From Malus domestica (Eukaryota > Streptophyta > Magnoliopsida > Rosales > Rosaceae), in assembly GCF_042453785.1 (NCBI RefSeq), contig NC_091673.1, forward strand, positions 4,781,501 to 4,845,500: a stretch of 64,000 nt of DNA, in the 5' to 3' direction. The translations under genes and the position numbers were made by a program. Under the pieces are notes generated by a model. It did no database searches. It was not told where the DNA came from and worked only from the letters and a program-made list of their open reading frames with translations. Positions 1 to 10,322 of the stretch are shown in pieces. The stretch's first letter is position 1; every line of letters begins with the position of its first letter.

Positions 1-335
1 TACGTCTTCCTTGGAACTTAGTCAACAACCAAACCAAAAAAGAGAACTTACTCAAACAAAAGTAATACACTATACGGTACATACGAAAGCGATCCCACAG
101 TACATTGTTTGTATGTTGTGTGTCTCCACTGGTAGAGCCGAAAGTAGGTTTAATGCCTCTAATACATATTAACTTTTGCCTATTGATCTGGAACAAGCAC
201 CAAAAAGATTAAAGATCCTGATTTTTGGCGACATTTAAGCAAGCCTTGCAGGCCGTCTTCTAACATTGTGCACCCGTTGCAGCAATCCTCTGTGTCGATT
301 ACCATCAACGTAATATATACTCAACTACTATCCTA

Positions 336-3062
336 TCAGGTTGTCTGCAACAGTTCCTTGATATCGTACCCTTGTAGCTGTCACATAAACAAGAAGATTG
401 GTTTTAGCAATGAGAAAGAGTACTTGATGCTTACCCTTCAGCTTCGGAATTCGGACTCATCTATAACCATAACTTACATACTCCGAAATCTTGTTTACCT
501 GAAGGAACGTCAGAAGCAAGATCACTCCTGAGTTCCAGAGAGCATGTATTGTGATGGGAGTTACAAGGTTGCGAGTTTGAGCATACGACAATCCCAGAGC
601 AGTGCCTATACAGACCATAAAGTAAATGAGATAAAAATGTGTTTGATGAAACCTAAAGCACATTAATGTGCGCCTGAGGTGATGCACAAATTTGATTTGA
701 TTACTTTGGTAGACATGCTACCTAGCACAAACAGCTGGGGAAACTCTCCAGGAGTGAGATGTGCAAGTGCAAATACAGCGGCACTTATTACAATAGCCAC
801 TGGTGTAGGTACCCTGCAAAACACATTTTCAACGGCAATAAGATACTCAGGGATGAACACTTGACACCAACAAATGCAACAATACTAAAACAAGTGAAAC
901 TAAAAAGTTTTAAACCCATGCTCAGCCACCTCTCCGAAACCTTATGTAAAAATTTTGTATGATTCTGCCATTCTCCTACATAAGTACCTCAAAAGCAGTT
1001 TCTTCTACCATATATTTCTTATCCTCTACACTATTCCAGCTTTGCTCTTGTTAGTAGAAATATCCGATTCTGGTTGATTAACTCAGAAAATAAGTTTTAG
1101 GAGTGAACCAAATCACACTGTCTGGATGGCAACTTCCTAGTTAAACTAGCCCTCAATTTTCCAAAACTTATAACCAATTCTACGGGTAGTAATTACTGGG
1201 AATATTTATAAACAATTGCAGGCAAGCTTAGAGGAAGAACTGTGCACGTTTATTAGAGAAATTTAGATAGAAATACTCAATCATTTTAGGCATATTATGC
1301 AACTCTATTAAACAGAGAAAAAGGGAAGTATACCATTTAGTCATGGAGACCATAAAAAACCCGCGAAACACAGTTTCTTCGAGAATTGGAGCCAAAACTC
1401 CAGTGATGCCTAGCAAGCAAGCAGTACTGCAACCAACATTAACAAGAGCTTAATCAACTTGCTTAATCCTCAAGTTCTAGTGATGAAAAAGAAAAGACCT
1501 TCTAAAGTACCTAATACCGGACGATCCAATCAGTGGAAGCAAACTTACTAGAGCGTCCTTCTGAAATCATGTCAATATGAATAAAACATATAGTCATGTT
1601 AAAATTATAATTAAAACAAATAATTTGCTTATTAATTCAATCCAGTGTCCATTGCATCCTATAGATAAAGAGATAATAAGATAAATTTGAATAATTCAAA
1701 CCTCTCGTTCTGGGCTCTCCCCCCTCAACATGGACAATGCAGCCCCTGTCACTGCAATAGCAGCTATGGCACCAACAAAACCAATCCCTGCCCACAATAG
1801 CCATCCCTTCTGTAGATTGAAAGGTTCCTTCAAATCTGAAACGGTAAAAGCTCATTATCTCTTTATCAGAAATGGTAATAGCTAATTAATTAACTCAATT
1901 GGCCACAGTCTAGATATAGGCTTTGACAAACCAGAATCTGGCAACGATGAGCTTTCAAATCTAAATTTCGCAACTATATGTTAATGGAAGAAATACAGAT
2001 TACTATTCATTGCAACTCAACAAATCACACATTCTATATATAAGCTACAACAAGAGTTATCTCATTGAGACACTTACCAAAATAATGTTACAACGGGTAC
2101 CCTTTGCCACCGCTTTGCATTGAAGCAATTAACAGTGAGCAGGGTGAACGACAATCCAACAAGAAGAAAATTTACGAGTGTGTTTGTGTTTGTGTTTTCG
2201 TTCTAGGATAAAGAAATAAATTGGAAAAAATCAGTACCGTAGCGATAAACATCTTCAGGCAGTGGTTGGTAAGTGTTGGCAACGGTATATAGAACAGCAA
2301 GTACAGCTGCAGTTGTAATACTAGCGAAACAATAACCAAACCAATCAGACCACGTCGAAATTCGCTAAGCACGGTTATAAACACTGCAAAAGAGCTCCTG
2401 CAAGTAGAATTACAATGTGATTACGCATTACCCTTGATCAAGAAACAGTATCTCTGCCTTCTCATCCAAACTCAAATCCTGAATTCGAATTCCTAAATAC
2501 GGTATAGCTGCCGCCTCTACCAGTCCTGTCAAAACAAAACTGCCTGGGACAAAAATTAATCTTTCTTCTTCTGAATTGTGATAGTAACATTTATAAGCTA
2601 ATTAAACACTAAACCCACCTCAGCCCACAAGCAAGCGATGTTAACGACGCCGTTTGCCATTCCCAGGGGACATCCCACCGCTTCAAAATCAGCCACTGCG
2701 ATTCATTTTCCTGATAATTTCACCCCAGGATGATTACTTTAAAGTTGAAATGATTACTTTAAAGTTGAAACTCTCTCTTCTTAATCTGGGTTCTCTTGGT
2801 TGAAGCTGAAAGCGAGTACCTTTTCTTGGAAATCGCCTTTGGGCTTTCCTCCGCCGCTGAAAAAGCAAATGTACGGCGGATTTCTGACGTTTCTGAGCCT
2901 TGAAAGCTGGGTCGATCGGCGCGGCGAGAAGCCGGCGGTGAAGCTTCTGCGGCCGTCGAGAAAAAGGGAGGGGATTTGGGTTTTGGAGGAAGTTGGCTTG
3001 GGTGAGTCCGAGAAGCAGGAGAAGGAAGATTGAGCTACAGATGTGAACAGCGTGCACACCAT
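336..3062 (-). CDS. CPBP (CAAX/ABI-type) intramembrane metalloprotease, plastid
   Basis: A membrane glutamic/metallo-protease of the CPBP family, relatives of type II CAAX prenyl proteases; the plant substrate is generally unknown. Ten exons join in frame: 3062-2820, 2710-2619, 2539-2432, 2320-2238, 1835-1702, 1560-1511, 1426-1334, 813-722, 605-499 and 377-336 (stop TGA), giving 347 aa. An in-frame ATG at 3098 would add 12 residues. The first ~65 residues are rich in Ser, Arg and Pro and look like a chloroplast transit peptide. Family motifs are visible: the catalytic EETVFRG in exon 7, the second-motif FALAHLTPG in exon 8, and the terminal NLVTPITIHALWNSG with the conserved His and Asn in exon 9. 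Several hydrophobic helices are present. Length and exon phases match the Arabidopsis At1g14270-type protein as I remember it. No breaks seen. Family is certain; plastid location is inferred. Confidence 0.92.
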
Positions 3063-3098
3063 TGCTGGTTTTGATATTGTATTCGAACTTTTAAGCAT

Positions 3099-3876
3099 GC
3101 AGAGAATTGCCGAGCAGCGGGAGAGACGACTGTTTGAGCAGGGGGATAAGGCTGGCCTGAGGTTTGCATAATTTCACTTTTCACCCCGTAATGTTTCTAA
3201 AATTGCATTGAGCTCCCTGTGAAGTGTGAACAAGTTGCTTGGGCCGTTTGGGTTTGGCTAAACTCCTTTGATGGACTCCTCCGTTGTAGGCTGGTATGAC
3301 CAGGCCTAGGTGGGCTTTTTGGTATTTTGGGCCTCAGGCTGATAATCCGCTCGTGAAGGCTTTCACTCAGATGTTTTTGAAATCGAGTCGTTTGATAAAC
3401 ATTTCAATTTAGATTTTTAATTTTCTATTTTTTTTGTTAGATTTGAGGGCAAATATAGAAGAGAAACAAGGGATACATGGCGGGAGAGATTTAGAAGAAA
3501 TCAATAAGAAAATGGATGCAAAATTGACTTCCCTCACATCTTAAACATAATACATGAAAATCAAACCCTAAAAAATGACGTGGTTATAAAACGGGTTATT
3601 GACTTCTCAGTTTTACAACTGCTATTTGATACTTCATAAAATATATATCTTATACTCATCATTTATTTCTTTGTCACTTTGTTTGCAGGTGACTAGTATA
3701 TTAGGTTCGTAAAATCATCCGCAAACCAAATGTACAAGTCAAGACGTAGTTTTATTGCTATAACTTTTATGTCTATACTTGTGATTCTTGTAGCTGGCTC
3801 GAGCTTAACCATTTTTTTTTTTTGGAAAAATAATAATATTGTAAACTATTATAGTTTATGGTGAAAATTCTAATTT
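3099..3876. other. intergenic spacer upstream of the CPBP protease gene
   Basis: Promoter side of the minus-strand protease gene. The first ~230 bases are fairly GC-rich and the rest is AT-rich. I see no ORF with codon-like composition and no RNA gene. Confidence 0.5.
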
Positions 3877-4066
3877 TTTTTTTAACAAATGATATTATCT
3901 ATACTAAGTAGAAGGGGTGAGATTAATCTCACAATGAGTTACCAGTAATGTGGTTAAATTCGCATTTGGTGAGAATCGAACATACAAACTCTTACTTACA
4001 AATGAATAATCTGAATTTAAATGCGATGAGTCGAATACTCTACCTTATCCAAGTGCCCTAACTCAC
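3877..4066. repeat. dispersed repeat, SINE-like, copy 1
   Basis: Begins with a T-run followed by AACAAATGATATTATCTA and contains GGTGAGAATCGAAC near its middle. A second copy with the same order of motifs lies at 29411-29552. One end is a homopolymer and the body resembles a tRNA-derived T-arm (GAATCGAAC), so a SINE read from its reverse strand is a reasonable guess. No target-site duplication was established. Confidence 0.5.
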
Positions 4067-4132
4067 ATTTGTCAGTATAACATAAATTAATAAGATATAA
4101 TAATGCACATATCTTCGTCTGTATATTTATAT

Positions 4133-4330
4133 GGATCAGGATCCTCTCCTGAGCAGATGGAGAGGATCCTCCTGACCAGGCCCATCGGGCCGTTCATTTT
4201 TTATCCAACGGCTACAAACAGGGGGTCCTCTAAAAGTTATAATAATTATAACTGTTGGATAAAAAATGAACGGCATGATGGCCTTGGTCAGGAGGATCCT
4301 CTCCATCTGCTCAGGAGAGGATCCTGATCC
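4133..4330. mobile_element. 198-bp palindromic MITE with 9-bp target duplication
   Basis: The two halves are near-perfect reverse complements: it starts GGATCAGGATCCTCTCC and ends with the inverse. The arms continue about 75 bases each, through CATCTGCTC and then ATTTTTTATCCAACGG. It is flanked by a perfect 9-bp direct repeat TATTTATAT (4124-4132 and 4331-4339). A 9-bp duplication points to a Mutator-like transposase in trans. The 74-aa ORF inside is a by-product of the palindrome. Confidence 0.9.
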
Positions 4331-4339
4331 TATTTATAT

Positions 4340-6514
4340 AACCTCATGTTTTCTTTGTTGTCCGACCTAACATATGACCAAATGGACCACCATTTGTAAT
4401 TAAATGGTTCCAAGCCAACTTCCCCCAAATTTAATTTCTAATTATAAATTATTGGAATTTGGAATGGAAGCTGCTAAGTAGGATCCTCTTATCATACTTT
4501 AATTTAATATTTGATAATTCATGTGGAATTGAAATAATTCAGCAGCTTGATCCGATCTAAATCCGGCAAACTCTCTGACCGATTGGAGAACAAGGGAGCA
4601 AAGTGAGTTGCGTTCATGTTTTTGAGTCAAAATAAAATATGCATAAAGTCGTAGGACAAATAAACTAATGAGATGAAACTTGTAATGGTAGGGGAATGGG
4701 ACATCGTGGTCACCCACACAATCTCTAGTCTATGTACAAAGCCAAAGTCCATTTAATATGCTTTTTTTAACATGTACGATATTATTTACAGTATGTATGG
4801 GAGAGCGAGTCAAGATTCATAGTAAGCTAGCTATAATAATTTGGTATGAATTCTGTTTTGGCAAGAATCAAACTGAAGAAAAATATTAGACCGTAGTATA
4901 AAACGGCAAAAGCAATCTAATATTTATCAATTTTAGTAATTTTGAAAGGAGGTTTGAATTTATTAATCATGGTGTTGCTTGGCTATTGCCGCCCTATCGG
5001 TATTTGATTCCTTTTTGTGTGTTGTATTTGTAATGATCCCATTGCCTCATTGCTAAACCCTACTAATCAATAACATGCCATTTGTACATTGAGTTTTTTT
5101 TTTTCTCACCATCCTTAGGTAGTAAAAGTAGGCTTTTTTTTTTTTATTAATAATCCTTTCAACTCCATTTCATGCTTACTTTACTCTCTAAAATAAAACT
5201 ATCGTCACTTCATACTCTAAAACTCAAGTTTCACTTTGAAAAGATTCCTCCATTTGGTGAAATGTTCGTCAAATATACTGAAGTGCAAGAAATCTTGCTG
5301 ATGTGCACACCCTACGTTTGTTTCTGACAATTAAATCAAATGAAGTCAAAAAAATCAAAACCAAACAAAAAGTGCAAATACTTTTTTGATTTGATCCTAA
5401 ACCACGCCTCATAATTTATCTATGTTCATGAGAATTCTCAAATATTAAGAAAATTTGCTTTTTCACCTTTCATTATACACAGTATGTAATCGGTGACACT
5501 CAATGTGGAGATGGTATATATGATAAGTTGATCGATCGTGGTAGGCTTTAGCTTTAGGGAATTTGTTTGGATCAAACAAAATTCTATACATTGGAGCAAT
5601 TTGAACATCTCTAGATCTAGTTTTTAAATGATGGTAAATTTAACTTTATGAAAGTCATGATTATTGAAATGGACTTTAATTATATAGAATTAAAGCTGAT
5701 AAATGTTATTTAGTCAAACTTTGAAGAATGTAATAATGTATGAGAGTGGTGGTCTATGTTAGGTGATACGCCATATGCCTATAAGTCGTCCTTGCCATCT
5801 CCTATGAGAATCTGAGTGCTGGGTGAGGATTTTGCCTAATCATTTTGATTTTTTACTTTACACATGAAAGTTGATCATTAATCAAAGAGTGCAACTTTGC
5901 TCACAAGGGTGATGGTCACTCTTGTTGATTATTATTAGATTAGTTTGGTTTAATTGATTTAATATATAGATCTCGAAATTTAAACTAATATAACTGAAAT
6001 CCATAAAAGGATGAGCATCACCCTTAATTAGTGTTTAAAATATCGGTATTGATAGAAATATGGATATGTAAATGGGATGAAATATCGATGGATATATCAA
6101 ATATCGACATTGGTGGAAATATCGATATGCATATTTAAAATGAAACTTTAGGAATTGTCAAGCGTTGGTTTGAACGAAATATAAGAGTTTCTCCAATATT
6201 AAACAAATGTGTTAGAAATATCGACGCTATATGTCAATTTTAACCTAAACTTAAGAGTTTATCTGATACGAGGTGAAGTTTAGACTTCACCGATTCATTC
6301 TATTTCCATATATTTTTCTGATTTTTTTTATATTCCTATGGAAATATCAGTCGTTTCGAACAAATTTTAAACTCTACCCTCAATTCAAAATGAAAAAAAA
6401 ATGCGCTTTTAAAAAGTTGTTTTTATATCAAAAACGCTATTTATACCATTATTTATACAGTAGATATAAGACTCATATGTATTAGTGAATTCTATCTATA
6501 TTAAGAAGAGAATA
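4340..6514. other. AT-rich intergenic spacer
   Basis: No plausible gene. 6033-6215 has a cluster of degenerate ATATCGATR-type motifs (for example GAAATATCGATATG) that may be a decayed tandem repeat. The rest shows only homopolymer runs. Confidence 0.45.
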
Positions 6515-6519
6515 CAAAC

Positions 6520-6857
6520 TGTTTATACCATATTTAGAGCCTCGTATTTAGACATCGTATAAATACTCGGGGAACTTAAATGTAATTATGTAATAAAGGA
6601 ATGGGCAAATATGTAATTATGGGAGGAGCCCTTATTCTATAAAATGGCCTCCTCACCCTCACAAACGGAAAGGCCTCTCCTATCTAGAGCAAGGCTCTCA
6701 CACTCTCTCCCTCACTTCTCAGAGAATACAATACAATCAGTGTGGAGGTAGCCCAAACCTTGGGGTGAACCACGATAACTCTTGTGTCATTTACATTACT
6801 TGCAAATTCACGGTCGGATTTACATTGTTCCAAGACCTCCGGTTTTGTGCATCAACA
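6520..6857. mobile_element. solo LTR, 338 bp
   Basis: Starts TGTTTATACC and ends GTGCATCAACA, the canonical TG...CA ends, and is bracketed by a perfect 5-bp duplication CAAAC (6515-6519 and 6858-6862). Inside are a TATA box (CTATAAAATGG near 6636) and a pyrimidine-rich stretch of CTCTC repeats after it, the layout of U3 then R. No internal retrotransposon sequence is attached, so this is the product of LTR-LTR recombination. Its last 11 bases equal the end of the large retrotransposon LTR at 37148-37662, so the two families are probably related. Confidence 0.88.
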
Positions 6858-6930
6858 CAAACGATATAGCACTTACTCTTTTTCATATATAAATTCCCCC
6901 ATCAAACCAGAATTTCTGCTCCATCAAACG

Positions 6931-7100
6931 AGAGATTTTTCAGTGTGACCGTCATATGAGGTAGTACACCACGTGTTCTTAAATAAATGGTGGAATATAT
7001 GTGTTAAATGATTAATAACTTAAAAATTAAAATTTTCCACCATTTACATAAAAACATATAGTGTACCATCCGTATTCCGGTCACAACTAAAAATTTCTCC
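6931..7100. mobile_element. inverted-repeat MITE, ~170 bp
   Basis: The left arm (AGAGATTTTTCAGTGTGACC, then GGTAGTACACCACGTG and ATGGTGGAA) is matched in inverse by the right arm ending in GTCACAACTAAAAATTTCTC. The arms differ at several positions, so it is an old copy. The target duplication was not resolved. Confidence 0.65.
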
Positions 7101-7744
7101 CACCCAAAGACCAAAAATCGTGGAGAACCCCCTAATCCCCAGTCTTGCCATTTGTCTCTTCGTCGTCGGGCATTGGAATCGCACCTTAATTGGCGCGTGG
7201 GTCCCAAGCACTGTCAAGCTCTAAACGCTGTTTTTTGTTTGTTGGACTCCAAGCACTTCATAATCAAATAAAGTTTAATAAAAAGTTTACTCAAAATATA
7301 GACGTTCTGTCATATTTCACTTAGGTTAAGCATGAAAACATGAGTTACTTAGTATTACGATATAATGATATTTTTTTTTATTAATAAATAAAAATTCTTA
7401 AATTCGATTTTCGTAAAAAGATTAATTTGAATTACATTATTGTACATACAAGTACGAATAATATGTTTCACATCCATGATTAAATTATTTATAAACACAA
7501 AAGATATTAAGAAAGAGAAAAATTAAACTCGGTACTTCAAATACAAGATAAATGCTATTTCGCTTTTTTAAATGCAGAGAAATGTTATTTGCAAACTCTT
7601 TCTTGTAATTTAGACTACTCTATCTTAGACTCTCTTGCAAAAAGAATATATATCAATGACGAAAACATATAATTTATTTATATTATTTTGTTGTTAATGT
7701 GTTAAATAATAAATATTCACTAAAACGAATTATAACGTTTCTAG

Positions 7745-7915
7745 TTAGAAAATGAAAGGAAAACTAATGAAAAAAGCTTGAAAACTTTGAGTTTTAACGA
7801 TAAGGACAAAATAAAGGGTAAAGTGAATAGTAGCAGGTTTGACTTTTTAGTGTAAAAATATGGTTTTTCGTTAAAATGAACAGTACCGCGAACTTTTCAT
7901 TAAAACTCCCTAGAA
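7745..7915. repeat. dispersed ~155-170 bp element, copy 1 of 3
   Basis: Core motifs GAGTTTTAACGATAAGGACA, AGTGAATAGTA and TTAAAATGAACAGTA recur in the same order at 32070-32225 and 57141-57279. The ends (ACTAATGAAAAA and TTTTCATTAAAA) are inverted relative to each other, so this is a MITE family. Confidence 0.7.
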
Positions 7916-8458
7916 TGAATTCCGTTACTTTGCAAGAGGTCATTTTTTTTTTTACAAAGTGATATCTAAATTTCTCTAAATATTTAGAAAACAGTATACA
8001 TTGTCCGATTAATTGGCTTAAGGCATATTGCGTACATAGTTAGTAAAATACATAACAAATATAATACATTAAAAATAATTATGTGTATTATTCAACTACT
8101 TTATTAAAAAAACATTTTGAAAACATTAGTCACTTTTAAAATTTAATATTAAATTTATTTAAAATATTTGTTTATCTTAATATTTTCAATATCATATTAA
8201 AATTACGTATAAAAATGTGAATTTTGTATATTTTATTAAAAATGTGTCAAAATAATGTGTATTAAACATAAAAAAATTTGTTCGCATGTGAATAAACATG
8301 TATGGTACTTTTGAGTTATAATTATAAAAGACGTGCAATTTAACGAACCATTAAAACATATTAAAAAATAAAATTATTTTAAAAAAATACATTTGTACGC
8401 GTATTATATACTCAAATTTGTTAATTATGGTTGTGTAGTTAGAAGTTCAATAGATTAA
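7916..8458. other. AT-rich spacer
   Basis: Very A/T-rich sequence (runs such as TTAAAATTTAATATTAAATT) without ORFs or recognisable structure. It could act as a matrix-attachment-like region, but nothing in the sequence proves it. Confidence 0.35.
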
Positions 8459-8633
8459 GGGTTGTAATATTCATACACCTTTTTTACTTCTCAGACACCT
8501 CACATATACCCCTTTAATTTCTCAGACAGCTTTTTAATTTTCAGGTGTCGGATCAAATGAATTGAAAAATATCAAATGATATAAATTACTAAGAAGTGTG
8601 TGTGGAGTAAAAAGGGATGTGATAGTACACCCC
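8459..8633. mobile_element. inverted-repeat MITE
   Basis: Ends GGTTGTAATATTCATACACC and, in inverse, GGGGTGTACTATCACATCCC. The middle contains an inner inverted match (TTTAATTTCTCAGACA and relatives). A weak 7-of-9 flanking duplication (ATAGATTAA / CTATATTAA) fits the same 9-bp class as its neighbours. The ends resemble those of the element at 8813-8960. Confidence 0.6.
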
Positions 8634-8688
8634 TATATTAATTTGTATGAAATATGACCAAAATTGCTCATATTAATTTTGAGTACAA

Positions 8689-9030
8689 ATCCTCCTTGGA
8701 TCTAAAAAAACAGAGCCTAAGCATCAAATAATCTAGACCGTTGAAATTTATCAAATGGCTACAATAATTATAAATTTTTGAGGAGCTTCCTGTTTGTAGC
8801 CATTAAATCAAAGGGATGTGCTATCCACACACCCCAAATTACTTCTCACACACCCTTTGTTAATTTATGTTTGTTGATCTTCTTCAATTCATCCGATCCG
8901 ACGGTCGAAAATTAAAAGGGTGTGTGAGAAGTAAAATGGGATGTGTGGATATCACACCCCTAAATCAAATTTCAACGATCCGAATGATTTGATCCTTAGG
9001 CTCCGTTTTTTGTTTTTTTAGATTTGGAGA
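8689..9030. mobile_element. MITE interrupted by a second MITE
   Basis: The left part (about 8689-8812) carries GATCTAAAAAAACAGAGCC and ACCGTTGAAATTT. The right part (about 8961-9030) carries the inverse of both. The element is split by the unit at 8813-8960, which lies between two exact copies of TAAATCAAA. The boundaries are approximate. Confidence 0.75.
8813..8960. mobile_element. 148-bp MITE nested in another MITE
   Basis: Terminal inverted repeats GGGATGTGCTATCCACACA / inverse of GGGGTGTGATATCCACACA, with a further inner match around CACACCCTTT. It is flanked by an exact 9-bp duplication TAAATCAAA (8804-8812, 8961-8969), which is itself part of the host element. It has the same length as the element at 19034-19181 and very similar internal motifs, so both belong to one family. 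Confidence 0.9.
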
Positions 9031-9127
9031 GGATATGTACTCATTAATTTTGTTCATTCAGCTGTCGTTCCTAATTTTAATTGGTCAATTAATGGTGAGA
9101 GAGCGAGGTAAATTGTTTACCCTCCTG

Positions 9128-9300
9128 TTTGGGTGCATTTCCTATCCTCTCATATTTTATGCGGTTATGGTTAAACAACGTCAATATTTTATATTATTTT
9201 TTTTATAGAGATAATAAGAAAAAAATAATAAAAATATAAAATATTAACGTAGCCTAATCGTGATCGAACAAATAAGAGAGAATGAAAATGGCATCCAAAC
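9128..9300. mobile_element. inverted-repeat element just upstream of the PMT2 leader
   Basis: Left end GTTTGGGTGCATTTCC, inner CAACGTCAATATTTTAT; the right end is the inverse with substitutions (GCATCCAAAC at 9291-9300). It lies about 1 kb upstream of the PMT2 start codon and so close to its promoter. Confidence 0.65.
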
Positions 9301-9714
9301 AATCTGCCTCGGTGAGAGAGACCGTGATCGCATCATGTCGTACAATTTTTTGTTTTGTTTTTTCTTTTCATTTTCTCTCCGCTTTTATATAATAAAAAAA
9401 ATACAAGGAGAAAATCCAGTTCCGCATATAAATGTCACAACAAACTCATAAATCCACAATTCAGAAAAGGATCTCAATCACCCTCGGTCACCAGATTTTA
9501 AAGCTCCTTGAGGTTTTTTCAGAGGCTTTGTGTCGCTTCTCCACCGCCATCAGTGAATCCCCCACCTCCACACGCACACTCTCTCTCTCTCATAATATCA
9601 ATTTCTCACCCTCATCATTCGAACACAGAAAAAAGAGTGAAGATTTTCTCTTTTTTCTTTTGCTTACGTTGGATAGATCTCGACGCTCTGCTCGCTTTTT
9701 CCTTAATGCGATTG

Positions 9715-10315
9715 GTAAGCGATCTAAGCATTCGCACCCCATTTTTCTTATGCAATTTTCAGTAATCCGTGTTTAATCAGCTTCTTAATTAGTGGTTGTT
9801 TTTGGGTTAATTAGAGATTGATCCTTGGTGTTTGATAAATTTAATTTGAACCTCAGCACAGTAAAGCTCTAATCTTTGTTGGATCTCATTTGGGAAACAA
9901 AAAACTCTGGAGTTTTAAAGCTCCAAGCTTCTCTCACTAGCTATTTTTAAACAAGCAGAGCATTACCCAGTATGCTAGTTTTGTGCTTTTTATTGTAATT
10001 AGAGAGTATTTGCTTGCTTTAAACGGATGCTTAATTTGTTATTAATGGATGCATTTGGATAATTAATTACACTTAGTGCTCTGCTATTTTGGTTAATTGG
10101 TTTGTCCTTTTTCTTGTAATTGTAAGTTAAGCAAATCCAATGCAGGTTTTACGGTGTTGTGACGTAACAGACGCACTCAAATCGTAATTAGACACAGATT
10201 TGTGATGGAATGTGTGTGTGTCTGTGTGTCTGTGTGGTGTTGCTAGTTGGTAGTGGATTTGCATTTTTTGGATTTCGTTTTCTGTGGCAATTAGTTAGTG
10301 TGGGAATTATTTCAG
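9715..10315 (+). other. probable 5'-UTR intron of the PMT2 gene
   Basis: A donor ATTG|GTAAGC at 9715 and an acceptor TTATTTCAG ending at 10315, seven bases before the ATG at 10323, fit a leader intron of ~600 bases. The stretch before it (about 9500-9714) is rich in CT and CTCTCT runs, typical of a plant 5' UTR. This is inference; no transcript is available. Confidence 0.55.
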
Positions 10316-10322
10316 GTGTTCA

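Noticed and set aside
3877-4066. Possible tRNA gene because of GAATCGAAC
   Set aside because: No cloverleaf could be drawn around it; better read as a SINE-like repeat.
9260-9776. Small plus-strand ORFs before PMT2
   Set aside because: CT-rich leader and MITE sequence, no domain, and the frames overlap the probable 5' UTR and intron.
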